DNA from: Oceanobacillus luteolus
Lineage (GTDB): Bacteria; Bacillota; Bacilli; Bacillales; Amphibacillaceae
Assembly: GCF_023715655.1 (NCBI RefSeq)
Contig: NZ_JAMBON010000023.1
Location: 1-53,065, forward strand
Reading direction: 5' to 3'
Length of the DNA: 53,065 nt
In this document: piece after piece, positions 35,375-44,089 of the stretch
Position numbering within the stretch: position 1 is the first letter of the stretch
How the letters are laid out: every line of letters begins with the position of its first letter
Made by a program: the position numbers and the translations under genes
Notes under the pieces: generated by a model
Databases searched by the model: none
What the model was told of the DNA's origin: nothing
The model's input: only the letters and a program-made list of their open reading frames with translations

Positions 35375-35404
35375 TTGACATTAAATTTCATAAAGTAATA
35401 TAAT
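35375..35404 (+). promoter_or_regulatory. murQ operon promoter
   Basis: TTGACA (35375-35380) and TATAAT (35399-35404), both perfect, with 18-bp spacing, about 33 bp before the murQ start. Confidence 0.85.
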
Positions 35405-35436
35405 AGAAGTGTAAATAATAGGAAGGAGCTGATGTC

Positions 35437-36327
35437 ATGCTCGATAAATTGACGACAGAATTACGAAATCCACGAACGATGAACTTGGATGAAATGTCTA
35501 CTTTAGATATTTTACGAACAATGAATCAAGAAGATGAAAGCGTTTTAGAAGCGATAGATAAGCAACTGTCAAATATCGAAAAGGCCGTACAGTTTGTGAT
35601 TGAATCATTCAATAATAATGGGAGACTCATATATATTGGTGCTGGAACGAGCGGCAGGTTAGGGATTCTCGATGCGGTGGAATGTGTTCCTACTTTTGGG
35701 ACGGATCCGGAGATGGTTCAAGGATTGATTGCTGGTGGAAACCAGGCAATTTATGAAGCGGTTGAAGGGGCAGAGGACGATGCGGAATTAGGAGAAAATG
35801 ATTTAAAGCGGATTCAGTTGACGGATAAAGATACCGTCATTGGAATTGCAGCAAGTGGTCGAACACCTTATGTTATCGGGGCACTAAAATATGCGAATTC
35901 TATTCAAGCAAAGACAGTGAGCATTTCTTGTAATCATAATGCGGAAATGAGTAAATACGGTGATCTGGCGATTGAACTGGAGACAGGACCTGAAGTACTG
36001 ACTGGTTCTACTAGATTAAAAGCAGGAACTTCCCAAAAAATCGTATTGAATATGATTTCTACCGCGTCCATGGTTGGAATCGGTAAAGTGTATCAAAACT
36101 TTATGGTGGATTTGAAGCCCACAAATGAAAAATTAGAAGAACGTTCCAAACGGAATATTATGGAAGTGACGGGGGTTGATTATGAAACTGCCAATCGTTA
36201 TTTTGAGAAATCGAAGCAGCAGGTGAAAGTTGCGATTGTCATGATTTTACTGGATTGCTCGTATGATGAGGCGGTTAGAAAGCTTGAAAGTTCTAAAGGA
36301 TTCGTTCGCGATGCAATTGCCAAATAA
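35437..36327 (+). CDS. murQ: N-acetylmuramic acid 6-phosphate etherase
   Basis: MurQ removes the lactyl group of MurNAc-6-P, giving GlcNAc-6-P and D-lactate. The 296 residues match the family length. LIYIGAGTSGRLGILDAVECVPTFG is the SIS sugar-phosphate site with a catalytic acid, IAASGRTPYVIGAL follows, and VLTGSTRLKAGTSQKIVLNM is highly typical. The C-terminal helix-rich part (ANRYFEKSKQQVKVAIVM) is also usual. Ribosome site GGAAGGAG. It is the first gene of the operon behind a strong promoter and the palindrome. Confidence 0.96.
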   Translation: MLDKLTTELRNPRTMNLDEMSTLDILRTMNQEDESVLEAIDKQLSNIEKAVQFVIESFNNNGRLIYIGAGTSGRLGILDAVECVPTFGTDPEMVQGLIAGGNQAIYEAVEGAEDDAELGENDLKRIQLTDKDTVIGIAASGRTPYVIGALKYANSIQAKTVSISCNHNAEMSKYGDLAIELETGPEVLTGSTRLKAGTSQKIVLNMISTASMVGIGKVYQNFMVDLKPTNEKLEERSKRNIMEVTGVDYETANRYFEKSKQQVKVAIVMILLDCSYDEAVRKLESSKGFVRDAIAK

Positions 36328-36343
36328 ATAAGGAGGGTTCACT

Positions 36344-37723
36344 ATGAGAAAAGAAGAGAAAATGGCCCATGAAATATTGGGCGAGATTGGTGGTAAGGAA
36401 AATATTCAACGCGTTGCTCATTGTATGACACGACTCCGGTTATCAGTAAAAGATCCTGCAAAAGTGAAATTTGATGAGCTGAAGCAAGTAGATGGTGTGT
36501 TAGGTGTTGTAGATGACGAGACACTTCAGGTGGTTATTGGTCCAGGAACAGTTAATAAGGTGGCTGGAGAGATGAGTAAGCTCACGGGCCTTGCTATCGG
36601 GGAAGATGCAGGTCCAGGAGATGAAGATTTAACCTTTGAAGAAAAAGCTGCATTAGATAGGGAAAGAATGAAAGCTAAAAATAGAACCCCGTTCAAGAAC
36701 TTTTTGCGCAAATTGGGGAATATATTTATACCTTTAATTCCGGGACTCGTTGCCTCGGGGATCATTAATGGAGCAGCCAACTTCGCAGTAAATGCGGGGG
36801 TGGATCGAGAACAGACATGGATGCAAATATTACTTTTATTTGGAAGCGTTATCTTTGCTTCGTTAGGTATTTTAGTCGGTTGGAATACTGCGAAAGAGTT
36901 TGGGGGCACTCCTGTATTAGGAGCCATTGCCGGAATGATATTATTTAGTCCTTTACTTGCGAACATTACACTTTTTGGAGAAGAATTAACTGCGGGCAAG
37001 GGTGGATTGTTTGGTGTCATCCTAGCAGCATGGTTGATGACCTTTGTTGAAAAGCATGTAAGGAAAGTGGTTCCAAGTGCAGTTGATATCATCTTTACTC
37101 CTTTATTCACACTACTTATTGTAGGATTTACATCTTTATTAGTTATTGTACCTGTTGCCGGAGTCCTTACCGAGGGCATTACAAAAGGGTTATTAGCGCT
37201 AATTGATACTGGTGGAATAATTGCAGGTGCAGTACTGGCTGGATTCTTCCTTCCGTTAGTAACGGTTGGTTTGCATCATGGCTTAACACCAATTCATTTA
37301 GAATTGATTAATGTTTACGGTGAAACTGCTCTGTTGACGATTTTAGCTATGGGTGGTGCTGGTCAAGTAGGTGCGGCACTAGCAATCTATGTAAAAACGA
37401 AAAATAATCGCTTAAGAAATATTATAAAAGGTAGTACACCGGTTGGGTTTTTAGGTATTGGAGAACCGTTAATGTACGGGGTCACTTTACCATTAGGAAG
37501 ACCGTTTATTACAGCTTGTATGGGTGCTAGTGTCGGAGGAGCGTTCCAAGCAGTCATGAGTACGGCATCTTCTGGAGTAGGGGTTTCAGGTTTATCTTTA
37601 ATCCCGCTAATTACAAATGGTCAATATTTAACATATTTCTTAGGACTTGTCATATCCTATACATTTGGTTTCATATTCACCTATACATTTGGCTTTAAAG
37701 AAAGTATGGCAGATGGTATTTAA
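36344..37723 (+). CDS. murP: PTS EIIBC component for MurNAc (MurP type)
   Basis: A membrane sugar permease that imports and phosphorylates its sugar. The EIIB domain is N-terminal (about 1-85) with the phosphorylated Cys27 in HCMTRLRL. The EIIC domain follows a linker at about 110, with about ten membrane segments and the glucose-superfamily motifs GLHHGLTPIHLELIN and GEPLMYGVTLPLGRPF. No EIIA domain is present, so a cellular EIIA-Glc must supply phosphate, as known for MurP. Operon context with MurQ and MupG gives MurNAc or MurNAc-GlcNAc as likely substrate. It starts 16 bp after murQ. Confidence 0.9.
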   Translation: MRKEEKMAHEILGEIGGKENIQRVAHCMTRLRLSVKDPAKVKFDELKQVDGVLGVVDDETLQVVIGPGTVNKVAGEMSKLTGLAIGEDAGPGDEDLTFEEKAALDRERMKAKNRTPFKNFLRKLGNIFIPLIPGLVASGIINGAANFAVNAGVDREQTWMQILLLFGSVIFASLGILVGWNTAKEFGGTPVLGAIAGMILFSPLLANITLFGEELTAGKGGLFGVILAAWLMTFVEKHVRKVVPSAVDIIFTPLFTLLIVGFTSLLVIVPVAGVLTEGITKGLLALIDTGGIIAGAVLAGFFLPLVTVGLHHGLTPIHLELINVYGETALLTILAMGGAGQVGAALAIYVKTKNNRLRNIIKGSTPVGFLGIGEPLMYGVTLPLGRPFITACMGASVGGAFQAVMSTASSGVGVSGLSLIPLITNGQYLTYFLGLVISYTFGFIFTYTFGFKESMADGI

Positions 37724-37737
37724 TAGATAGGAAGATT

Positions 37738-37767
37738 GGGAGGTTTACTAGAGAACCTCCTTTTCTC
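37738..37767 (+). terminator. Hairpin between murP and mupG
   Basis: GGAGGTT (37739-37745) and AACCTCC (37754-37760) with a short loop, then TTTTCTCC. Possibly a partial terminator within the cluster. Confidence 0.6.
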
Positions 37768-37792
37768 CATTTAAAAGCTTGGAGGAATAAAA

Positions 37793-38863
37793 GTGCTAGG
37801 AATTTCAATTTATCTTGGAAATGAACCAATTAAAGAACAAGTACCTTATATTAGGAAAATGAGGGAACATGGATTTCAGTGTATCTTCACATCACTCCAT
37901 ATCCCAGAAGATGACCAGACAATGTATGGAGAACAACTTCAAGCACTAGGGAAAGTTGCAGTAGAACTGGATATGGAGCTCATGGCTGATATTTCACCTC
38001 ATTCATTGGATTCACTTGGTTTAGATTGGAAAACAGCAGATCAATTATTGGATTGGGGACTCTCTGGGTTAAGAATCGATTATGGAATAGATGAAGAGAT
38101 AATTATTGATCTATCACATAAGATGCGGATTGCATTAAATGCAAGTACAATTACTTCAGATGAATTAATACGTTTAAAAGCAAAAGGTCTGCATATGAAA
38201 AATGTAGAAGCGTGGCATAATTATTACCCGCGTCCGGAGACAGGACTTGGGTCAAGTGATTTTATCCAAAAAAATAATGAATTGAAAGAGACAGGAATTA
38301 CCGTAATGGCTTTTATCCCCGGTGATGATCAATTAAGAGGTCCGCTTTATGAAAAACTGCCGACATTAGAAAAGCATCGCACCTATTCTCCGTTTGCCGC
38401 TTATCTAGATTTGTTAGTGGCTGAAGTGGATAAAATTGTAGTTGGAGATATCGGGATGAGCGAGGAGAGTCTGGAGCAATTCCAAGCGTACAAGAATAAG
38501 CAATTCATTCTACGAGGAACTCCATCTGCAGAGGCAGATGAAAATTTAGTGAAAACTGCATCAGAATCTTTTACTAATCGTGCAGATCCTGCAAGGGATG
38601 TTATTCGGGCTGTTGAATCAAGAAGTTATGCGCAGTATGGAAATGTAATCGTTCAACCGAAACATACAGTGGAGAGACCTGCCGGAACAGTGACGATAGA
38701 TAATGAGAGGTACAGGAGATATCAAGGGGAAATTCAAATTACATTAACCGATCTGCCAGCTGACGAAAGAGTAAATGTCCTTGGGAGGGTAGTACCTGAG
38801 GATTTCCCTATACTTCAATGGATTAAAGCGAATCAAAAGTTCAAACTGAAGTGGCTTTCTTAG
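37793..38863 (+). CDS. mupG: 6-phospho-N-acetylmuramidase (DUF871 family)
   Basis: A cytoplasmic glycosidase of the DUF871 family. Members in Staphylococcus hydrolyse MurNAc-6-P-GlcNAc, the product of MurP import of the cell-wall disaccharide. The start is GTG 37793 after TTGGAGGAATAAAA. The 356 residues begin LGISIYLGNEP and contain FTSLHIPEDD, MADISPHSLDSLG and a TIM-barrel core (about 1-240). The C-terminal domain (about 245-356) is of the cyclophilin-like type seen in the family (RYRRYQGEIQITLTDLPADERVNVLG). Neighbours MurQ and MurP match the staphylococcal operon. Confidence 0.88.
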   Translation: MLGISIYLGNEPIKEQVPYIRKMREHGFQCIFTSLHIPEDDQTMYGEQLQALGKVAVELDMELMADISPHSLDSLGLDWKTADQLLDWGLSGLRIDYGIDEEIIIDLSHKMRIALNASTITSDELIRLKAKGLHMKNVEAWHNYYPRPETGLGSSDFIQKNNELKETGITVMAFIPGDDQLRGPLYEKLPTLEKHRTYSPFAAYLDLLVAEVDKIVVGDIGMSEESLEQFQAYKNKQFILRGTPSAEADENLVKTASESFTNRADPARDVIRAVESRSYAQYGNVIVQPKHTVERPAGTVTIDNERYRRYQGEIQITLTDLPADERVNVLGRVVPEDFPILQWIKANQKFKLKWLS

Positions 38864-38913
38864 CTTCATATTGTTATAGAATAAGTGACAGCATTATTGA
38901 AGGAGGATTTCCA

Positions 38914-40272
38914 GTGGAATTACAAGATATCATTACTGATAGAGACCGACTTTTTCTAAAAGATGACATACCTGAAGAATACAAAATGGATTATTCGTAT
39001 AAAAATGTTGCTGAAGCTTTCGCTGTTGCACTTCCGAAAACAACAGAAGAAGTGATATCTTTAGTAACGTATGCAGATAAAGAAGCGAGACCTATCATTG
39101 CTCGAGGAGCAGGTACAGGAGTAGCCGGCTCCCAAGTTCCCATCCATGGGGGAGAACTGATTATTGATGTGAAACATATGAATCGCATCATCGGTTTGGA
39201 CGAAGAGACGATGACATTGACGGTGGAACCTGGTGTATTATTAAAGGATATTCAAGCTTTTGTGGAAGAAAAGGGTTATTTTTATCCACCAGACCCAGGT
39301 TCGAAACACTCAAGCATCGGCGGTAATATCGCCACGAATGCTGGTGGAATGCGTGCAGTAAAATACGGCACAACGAGAGATTATGTGAGAGAAATGGAAG
39401 TGGTTCTGCCGGATGGAAAACATGTGACCCTTGGCAGCTTAAATATCAAGAACAGTTCCGGCTATGATTTGAAAAATCTCTTTATTGGTTCAGAGGGCAC
39501 ATTAGGGATAACGACGAAAATCAAATTGAAGGTATTGCCGCTCCCGAAACATAAACAATCTATCTTACTTGCTTTCTCTACACTGACGGATGCGACAAAT
39601 GGCGTTTTAACCATTCTCAAAAATGGTATTGAACCGACAGCTTTGGAGCTATTTGAAAGGGATACAATCTCCTACAGTGAGAAGTTTACAAACCTTTCTT
39701 TACAGAGCCAAAAAGGCGAAGCTTATCTGCTGATGACAATCGATAGTAATGAAGAGGACACGATAAATCGAAAAGTAAATACCGTTGTACAACTTTTATC
39801 AGATGAAGCACTTGAAATCATCCCATTAAAAGGAGAAGAAGAGGATAGAGCTTGGATGCTTCGAGACAATATATTGGTCGCATTAATGCAGTTTACAGAG
39901 TATGAAATGCTGGATGAAGTTGTACCGATCAATAAATTTGCCGAGATGATTAATTACACCAAAGAGTTACAGGAAAAACATGGGATTAAAGTAATCAACT
40001 TTGGCCATGCAGGAGATGGAAATGTTCATACTGTTTTAATGAAAGAAGAATTGGACGACTCGACTTGGCAGACTAGACGAAAAGCTCTACTGGATGATTT
40101 GTATAGGAAAGTCGCCGAACTTGGTGGGCTTCCTTCAGCTGAACACGGGATTGGCATCATGAAGAAAGCTTACTTTAATACGATGAGTGACCCGGTTGAG
40201 TTGGAAGTGATGAGAAAAATAAAGAATGCGCTTGATCCAAAATGTATCTTTAATCCTGGTAAATTATTTTAA
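38914..40272 (+). CDS. FAD-linked oxidase, GlcD/D-lactate dehydrogenase type
   Basis: A flavoprotein oxidising a D-2-hydroxyacid (glycolate or D-lactate) to the 2-keto acid. The start is GTG 38914, seven bases after AAGGAGG; an in-frame ATG at 38851 lies inside mupG with no ribosome site. The 452 residues have the FAD-binding PCMH domain with ARGAGTGVAGSQVP and PPDPGSKHSSIGGNIATNAGG. The C-terminal substrate cap shows INFGHAGDGNVHT and AEHGIGIMKKAYF. It follows mupG by 50 bp with no terminator between. Because MurQ releases D-lactate, D-lactate is the likely substrate; this is inferred from position. Confidence 0.88.
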   Translation: MELQDIITDRDRLFLKDDIPEEYKMDYSYKNVAEAFAVALPKTTEEVISLVTYADKEARPIIARGAGTGVAGSQVPIHGGELIIDVKHMNRIIGLDEETMTLTVEPGVLLKDIQAFVEEKGYFYPPDPGSKHSSIGGNIATNAGGMRAVKYGTTRDYVREMEVVLPDGKHVTLGSLNIKNSSGYDLKNLFIGSEGTLGITTKIKLKVLPLPKHKQSILLAFSTLTDATNGVLTILKNGIEPTALELFERDTISYSEKFTNLSLQSQKGEAYLLMTIDSNEEDTINRKVNTVVQLLSDEALEIIPLKGEEEDRAWMLRDNILVALMQFTEYEMLDEVVPINKFAEMINYTKELQEKHGIKVINFGHAGDGNVHTVLMKEELDDSTWQTRRKALLDDLYRKVAELGGLPSAEHGIGIMKKAYFNTMSDPVELEVMRKIKNALDPKCIFNPGKLF

Positions 40273-40286
40273 TAAAGAAGTTTGTG

Positions 40287-40322
40287 AGCCGATCGGTGTT
40301 TATCTGATTGGCTTTTTATTAT
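40287..40322 (+). terminator. Terminator of the MurNAc cluster
   Basis: AGCCGATCGG pairs, with two G-U pairs, with CTGATTGGCT, followed by TTTTTATT. Confidence 0.7.
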
Positions 40323-40363
40323 CGAGAAAAGGGAAGGTTCCTGTATGTTCCAGCCGGATTTGC

Positions 40364-40397
40364 TATAATAATAGTATGATAGGAAGTTTCCTATCAT
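40364..40397 (+). promoter_or_regulatory. -10 box followed by perfect palindrome
   Basis: TATAAT lies at 40364-40369. At 40376-40397, ATGATAGGAA and TTCCTATCAT are perfect 10-bp arms around GT. A -10 box followed by a palindrome over the expected start of transcription is the usual layout of a repressor operator. No clear -35 is visible. Confidence 0.55.
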
Positions 40398-40523
40398 CTG
40401 ATTCATGCACAGGACCATGTCATGACCGCCCAAGCTGAATTGCAGCTTATTAAGCGGATGGTTGAACAATATCGACATCAAGAAAAATTAGAAATCCGTA
40501 TTGAAAAACTTGAAAATAAGTAG
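40383..40523 (+). pseudogene. C-terminal remnant of a lactose/cellobiose-type PTS IIA
   Basis: An open frame of 46 codons after an in-frame TAG contains HLIHAQDHVMTA, then AELQLIKRMVEQY, and ends KLEIRIEKLENK. HAQDHLMTA plus a following helix ending LY is the conserved C-terminal block of PTS lactose/cellobiose IIA proteins (LicA, ChbA). The first two-thirds, including the phosphorylated histidine region, are missing, so it cannot be a working IIA. An ATG at 40422, seven bases after AGGA, could express the last 33 residues as a helical peptide. A perfect terminator follows. The rest of 40273-40700 shows no gene. Confidence 0.6.
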
Positions 40524-40533
40524 ATTAACTGAG

Positions 40534-40571
40534 AGGTCATTTAAGGACAGATTCCTTAAATGACCTTTTTT
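40534..40571 (+). terminator. Strong terminator after the PTS IIA remnant
   Basis: AGGTCATTTAAGGA and TCCTTAAATGACCT are perfect 14-bp arms with a short loop, followed by six T. Confidence 0.9.
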
Positions 40572-40649
40572 AGTTGGCTGTTTTATATGTGCGAATAGTA
40601 TTTGCGTTTAAGATTATTTGCTGGTAATGTTAAAATATAAAATATTTAA

Positions 40650-40670
40650 ACTAATTAATCAATTAAGTAA
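40650..40670. promoter_or_regulatory. Possible operator before the SDR operon
   Basis: ACTAATTAATC is followed directly by AATTAAGTAA. ACTAATTAA and AATTAAGTAA both also occur in the palindrome at 51573-51587 before the EIIC-like gene. It lies about 30 bp upstream of the start codon. Confidence 0.4.
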
Positions 40671-40700
40671 TGTGGAAGATAAAGAAGGGAGCGAGTAAGA

Positions 40701-41471
40701 ATGAATGTAAAAGATGTGGTTGCAGTTGTCACCGGTGGGGCCTCCGGTTTGGGAGAAGCGACGATAAGGAAAGTTATTGAAAATGGCGGAAAGGGAGTTA
40801 TCTTAGATTTACAAGAGGAACGGGCTGAAACAGTCGTAAAGGATCTAGGTAAAGACAATACTCTATTCTTTAAAACCGATGTGACTGATGAAGAAATTGT
40901 GCAACATGCATTAAACCAAGCTGTAAGTCATTTTGGTTACATAAACACAGTAGTCAATTGTGCAGGAATCGGACTTGCCGCTAAAACGCTAGGCAGGAAA
41001 GGAGTCCACAATTTGGAGGATTTCTCTAAAGTCATCGAGGTAAACTTAATCGGTACATTTAATGTCATTCGGCTTGCTGCAGAACAGATGAGTATTAATG
41101 AACCCACATTGGATGGTGAACGGGGTGTCATTATCAACACTGCATCCGTGGCTGCATTTGATGGACAGATGGGGCAGGCCGCATACAGTGCTTCGAAAGG
41201 CGGCATTGTAGGAATGACATTACCGATTGCACGAGATCTTGCTTCATTAGGCATACGTGTGATGACGATTGCACCGGGTTTATTTGAGACTCCTTTATTT
41301 ACTTCCCTCCCCGAGAAAGCGATACAGTCGTTGGGACAAATGACACCGTTTCCAAAGCGGTTGGGTAAACCGAGTGAATATGGACAACTTGTAAAAAGCA
41401 TCATCGAAAACCCAATGCTGAATGGGGAAGTTATACGGCTGGACGGGGCAATCAGGATGCAACCTAAGTAA
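40701..41471 (+). CDS. Short-chain dehydrogenase, 3-hydroxyacyl-CoA dehydrogenase type II-like
   Basis: An NAD-dependent SDR of 256 residues, closest in pattern to type II 3-hydroxyacyl-CoA dehydrogenases (HSD10). It has the nucleotide loop TGGASGLG near 12-19, NCAG, the catalytic Ser in [10 protein letters not shown], the Tyr and Lys in AAYSASKGG, and the segment [15 protein letters not shown] that marks the HSD10 group. These enzymes oxidise 3-hydroxyacyl-CoAs, often branched. It leads a three-gene operon with thiolase and CoA-transferase, which fits that reaction. Ribosome site AAGGGAGCGAG. Confidence 0.85.
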   Translation: MNVKDVVAVVTGGASGLGEATIRKVIENGGKGVILDLQEERAETVVKDLGKDNTLFFKTDVTDEEIVQHALNQAVSHFGYINTVVNCAGIGLAAKTLGRKGVHNLEDFSKVIEVNLIGTFNVIRLAAEQMSINEPTLDGERGVIINTASVAAFDGQMGQAAYSASKGGIVGMTLPIARDLASLGIRVMTIAPGLFETPLFTSLPEKAIQSLGQMTPFPKRLGKPSEYGQLVKSIIENPMLNGEVIRLDGAIRMQPK

Positions 41472-41529
41472 AAAACAACCTATTTATTTGGACGTCTGGA
41501 ATATGTCAGTTTACTAGGAGGGGAAAAAG

Positions 41530-42681
41530 ATGCGTGAAGCGGTAATAGTTGATGGAGTCCGAACACCGACTGGAAAATTCCAAGGGACTTTAAGTGGAAT
41601 CCGAGCTGAAGAATTAGCTGCAAAACCGTTGGCGGAGATAATCAATCGCACGGGGATTCCGGCGGAACTTATTGAAGATGTCATACTTGGATGTGTTACC
41701 CAAGTGTCAGAACAAGCCTTTGATATTGCAAGACAAGCAGCACTGATTGCTGGTTACCCGATCCACGTTCCAGGAACAACGATTGATAGGCAATGTGGTT
41801 CCAGTCAACAAGCTGTTCATTTTGCAGCGCAGGCAATTATAAGTGGAGATATGGATGTAGTAGTTGCTGGTGGCATTGAGAGTATGTCGCGGGTTCCTAT
41901 GATGTCGAACATGAAAGGAACTAAATTAAGTGAAGCACTATCATCAAAATATAAAATAATCAATCAAGGATTATCAGCTGAGCTTGTCGCTGATAAATGG
42001 AATATAAGCCGGGAAGAGATGGATGAATTTTCATTAGAAAGTCATAAAAAAGCAATTATGGCAAGAAACGAAGGTAGATTTGAAAAGGAAATCATGCCTG
42101 TTGAAGTAACGTTGCCCGATGGCAGTAAAAAGATGATGAAACATGATGAGGGGCCAAGAGAGAATACAAGTTTAGAAAAGCTTGCTTCTTTAAAACCTGC
42201 TTTTAAAGAAAATGGCAATATTACTGCTGGAAATTCTTCGCAAATCAGCGATGGTGCGTCTGCTCTATTAATCATGTCACGAGATAAGGCGGAGGAGCTT
42301 GGTTTGAAACCGCGATTCCGGATTATTGCTCGGACGGTAGTCGGCTCTGATCCGACCCTGATGTTAACGGGGCCTATACCAGCAACAGAAAAGGTTATAA
42401 AAAAGGCGAATCTTTCTATTGATGATATTGATATTTTTGAAGTGAATGAAGCATTTGCGTCTGTTCCGCTTGCCTGGTTAAAAGAAACTGGTGCCGATCC
42501 AGCAAAATTGAATCCGAATGGTGGAGCAATTGCATTAGGACATCCTTTGGGAGCAAGTGGGGGACGTCTCATGCTTACGATGATGAATGAACTGGAACGT
42601 ACTGGTGGCCGGTATGGATTACAGACGATGTGTGAAGGACATGGAATGGCAAATGCCACGATTATAGAGAGATTGGATTAA
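41530..42681 (+). CDS. Thiolase (acetyl-CoA C-acyltransferase)
   Basis: A degradative-type thiolase of 383 residues that cleaves a 3-ketoacyl-CoA with CoA. The nucleophile is Cys89 in DRQCGSSQQA. The conserved C-terminal elements are VNEAFASVPLAWL, GGAIALGHPLGASGGR with the active-site His, and MCEGHGMANA with the second Cys. The last motif has His where many thiolases have Gly (CxGGGMG). It follows the SDR by 58 bp with ribosome site AGGAGGGG. Together they form the last two steps of a beta-oxidation cycle. Confidence 0.93.
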   Translation: MREAVIVDGVRTPTGKFQGTLSGIRAEELAAKPLAEIINRTGIPAELIEDVILGCVTQVSEQAFDIARQAALIAGYPIHVPGTTIDRQCGSSQQAVHFAAQAIISGDMDVVVAGGIESMSRVPMMSNMKGTKLSEALSSKYKIINQGLSAELVADKWNISREEMDEFSLESHKKAIMARNEGRFEKEIMPVEVTLPDGSKKMMKHDEGPRENTSLEKLASLKPAFKENGNITAGNSSQISDGASALLIMSRDKAEELGLKPRFRIIARTVVGSDPTLMLTGPIPATEKVIKKANLSIDDIDIFEVNEAFASVPLAWLKETGADPAKLNPNGGAIALGHPLGASGGRLMLTMMNELERTGGRYGLQTMCEGHGMANATIIERLD

Positions 42682-42701
42682 AACCAGAAGGAGGGAAACG
42701 T

Positions 42702-43835
42702 ATGCCGCTTCAGTCAATCCGGGTGTTGGATCTTACCCGGTTGTTACCAGGGCCATATTGTACAATGATTCTAGCGGATTTTGGTGCGGAAGTCATCAAG
42801 ATTGAGGAGCCTAACATAGGGGATTACGGTAGAAATTGGGAGCCTAAAGTATATAGTGATGGTGCATTCTTTCATTCTTTAAATCGGAATAAGAAGAGTG
42901 TTGCCCTCAACTTAAAAGAAAGTGATGGGAAAGAACAGTTTTTAAAGTTAGTGGAAAAAGCAGATGTTGTCATTGAATCTTTCCGTCCTGGAGTAATGGA
43001 GCGGCTAGGCCTTGATTATGAAACCTTGAAGAAAGTGAACCCTGGAATTGTCTACTGTGCAGTGACAGGTTATGGCCAGACAGGTCCGTATGCTTCCATG
43101 CCGGGGCACGATATCAATTATATCAGCTATGCAGGTTTGCTTCATTTCATGGGAGGAAGAGGTGGTAAACCGACAGTGCCTGCTGCCCAAATTGCCGATT
43201 TAGGTGGCGGAGCGTTTCCCGCAACAGTAGGTATTCTACTGGCGCTGTTGGAAAAGCAGAAATCTGGGAAGGGGCAATTTGTTGATATATCGATGATGGA
43301 CGGTGTGATATCCTGGCTGCAAACGTTGCTTCCTAACTATTTTGCTTCCGGACAAATGGAGAACCGTGGAGAGCTGATGTTAAGTGGTGGGAAAGCTTGT
43401 TATGAAGTGTACGAAACAAAAGATGGGAAATTTATTTCTGTCGGAGCCCTGGAGGAAAAGTTTTGGAGGGAGTTTTGTAAAGTCATTGAAAAAGAGGAAT
43501 TTATACCGTTATTGAATGCCCCGCGGACGGAACAGTATCGGCTGATGTATGAAATACAGCAGATCATCTCCACTAAAACACAGGATGAATGGATGCAGTT
43601 GTTTTGTCAAGTTGAGGCATGTGTCTCACCAGTATTAAGCTTGGAGGAACTGAGCGAAGATCCCCAAGTTCAAGCTAGGGAAATGATTATCGAGACGAAA
43701 CATCCTCAAGGAGGTAAGTTAAAACATATTGGAATTCCTATAAAACTATCAAAAACTCCAGGAAGCATCCGTACCGTTGCTCCGAGATTAGGGGAACATT
43801 CTGATCAAACATTAGGTGATGTGTTCAACAGGTAA
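42702..43835 (+). CDS. CaiB/BaiF family CoA-transferase
   Basis: A class III CoA-transferase that moves CoA between acids. The 377 residues start with LQSIRVLDLTRLLPGPYCTMILADFGAEVIKIE, the usual N-terminus, with RNKKSVALNLK and VIESFRPGVMERLGL next. The catalytic Asp is in GHDINYIS (about residue 137). It shares the operon with SDR and thiolase, so it probably activates the pathway acid, with the acyl donor unknown. No acyl-CoA dehydrogenase or enoyl-CoA hydratase lies nearby, so the acid may already carry a 3-hydroxyl. Ribosome site AAGGAGGG. Confidence 0.9.
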   Translation: MPLQSIRVLDLTRLLPGPYCTMILADFGAEVIKIEEPNIGDYGRNWEPKVYSDGAFFHSLNRNKKSVALNLKESDGKEQFLKLVEKADVVIESFRPGVMERLGLDYETLKKVNPGIVYCAVTGYGQTGPYASMPGHDINYISYAGLLHFMGGRGGKPTVPAAQIADLGGGAFPATVGILLALLEKQKSGKGQFVDISMMDGVISWLQTLLPNYFASGQMENRGELMLSGGKACYEVYETKDGKFISVGALEEKFWREFCKVIEKEEFIPLLNAPRTEQYRLMYEIQQIISTKTQDEWMQLFCQVEACVSPVLSLEELSEDPQVQAREMIIETKHPQGGKLKHIGIPIKLSKTPGSIRTVAPRLGEHSDQTLGDVFNR

Positions 43836-43929
43836 ACCAGAGGTACGGAAACTTCATTCATACTTCGGCCTTCAAATCTGTCATGTTTAAATTAACGACA
43901 GTAGCGTGAATAAATAAAAATTATTAAAG

Positions 43930-43977
43930 AAATTCGCTTCTTGTTCCACATAGAGGAACAGGGAGCTTTTTTATTTC
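43930..43977 (+). terminator. Terminator between the two catabolic operons
   Basis: GCTTCTTGTTCC pairs with GGAACAGGGAGC around a short loop, followed by a T run. Confidence 0.8.
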
Positions 43978-44025
43978 ACCAATAGCATCTAGAATGAACG
44001 TAACGAACAGATAATAGATTTCATC

Positions 44026-44037
44026 AATTAGTGTAAA
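44026..44037. promoter_or_regulatory. Motif shared with the IclR promoter
   Basis: AATTAGTGTAAA here is identical, in reverse complement, to TTTACACTAATT at 50394-50405 before the IclR gene. It lies about 55 bp upstream of the aldehyde dehydrogenase start. Confidence 0.5.
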
Positions 44038-44089
44038 TTACGGATGATTAATATGAATCCGTTTTCAAAAAATAAAGGAGGAATTAATC

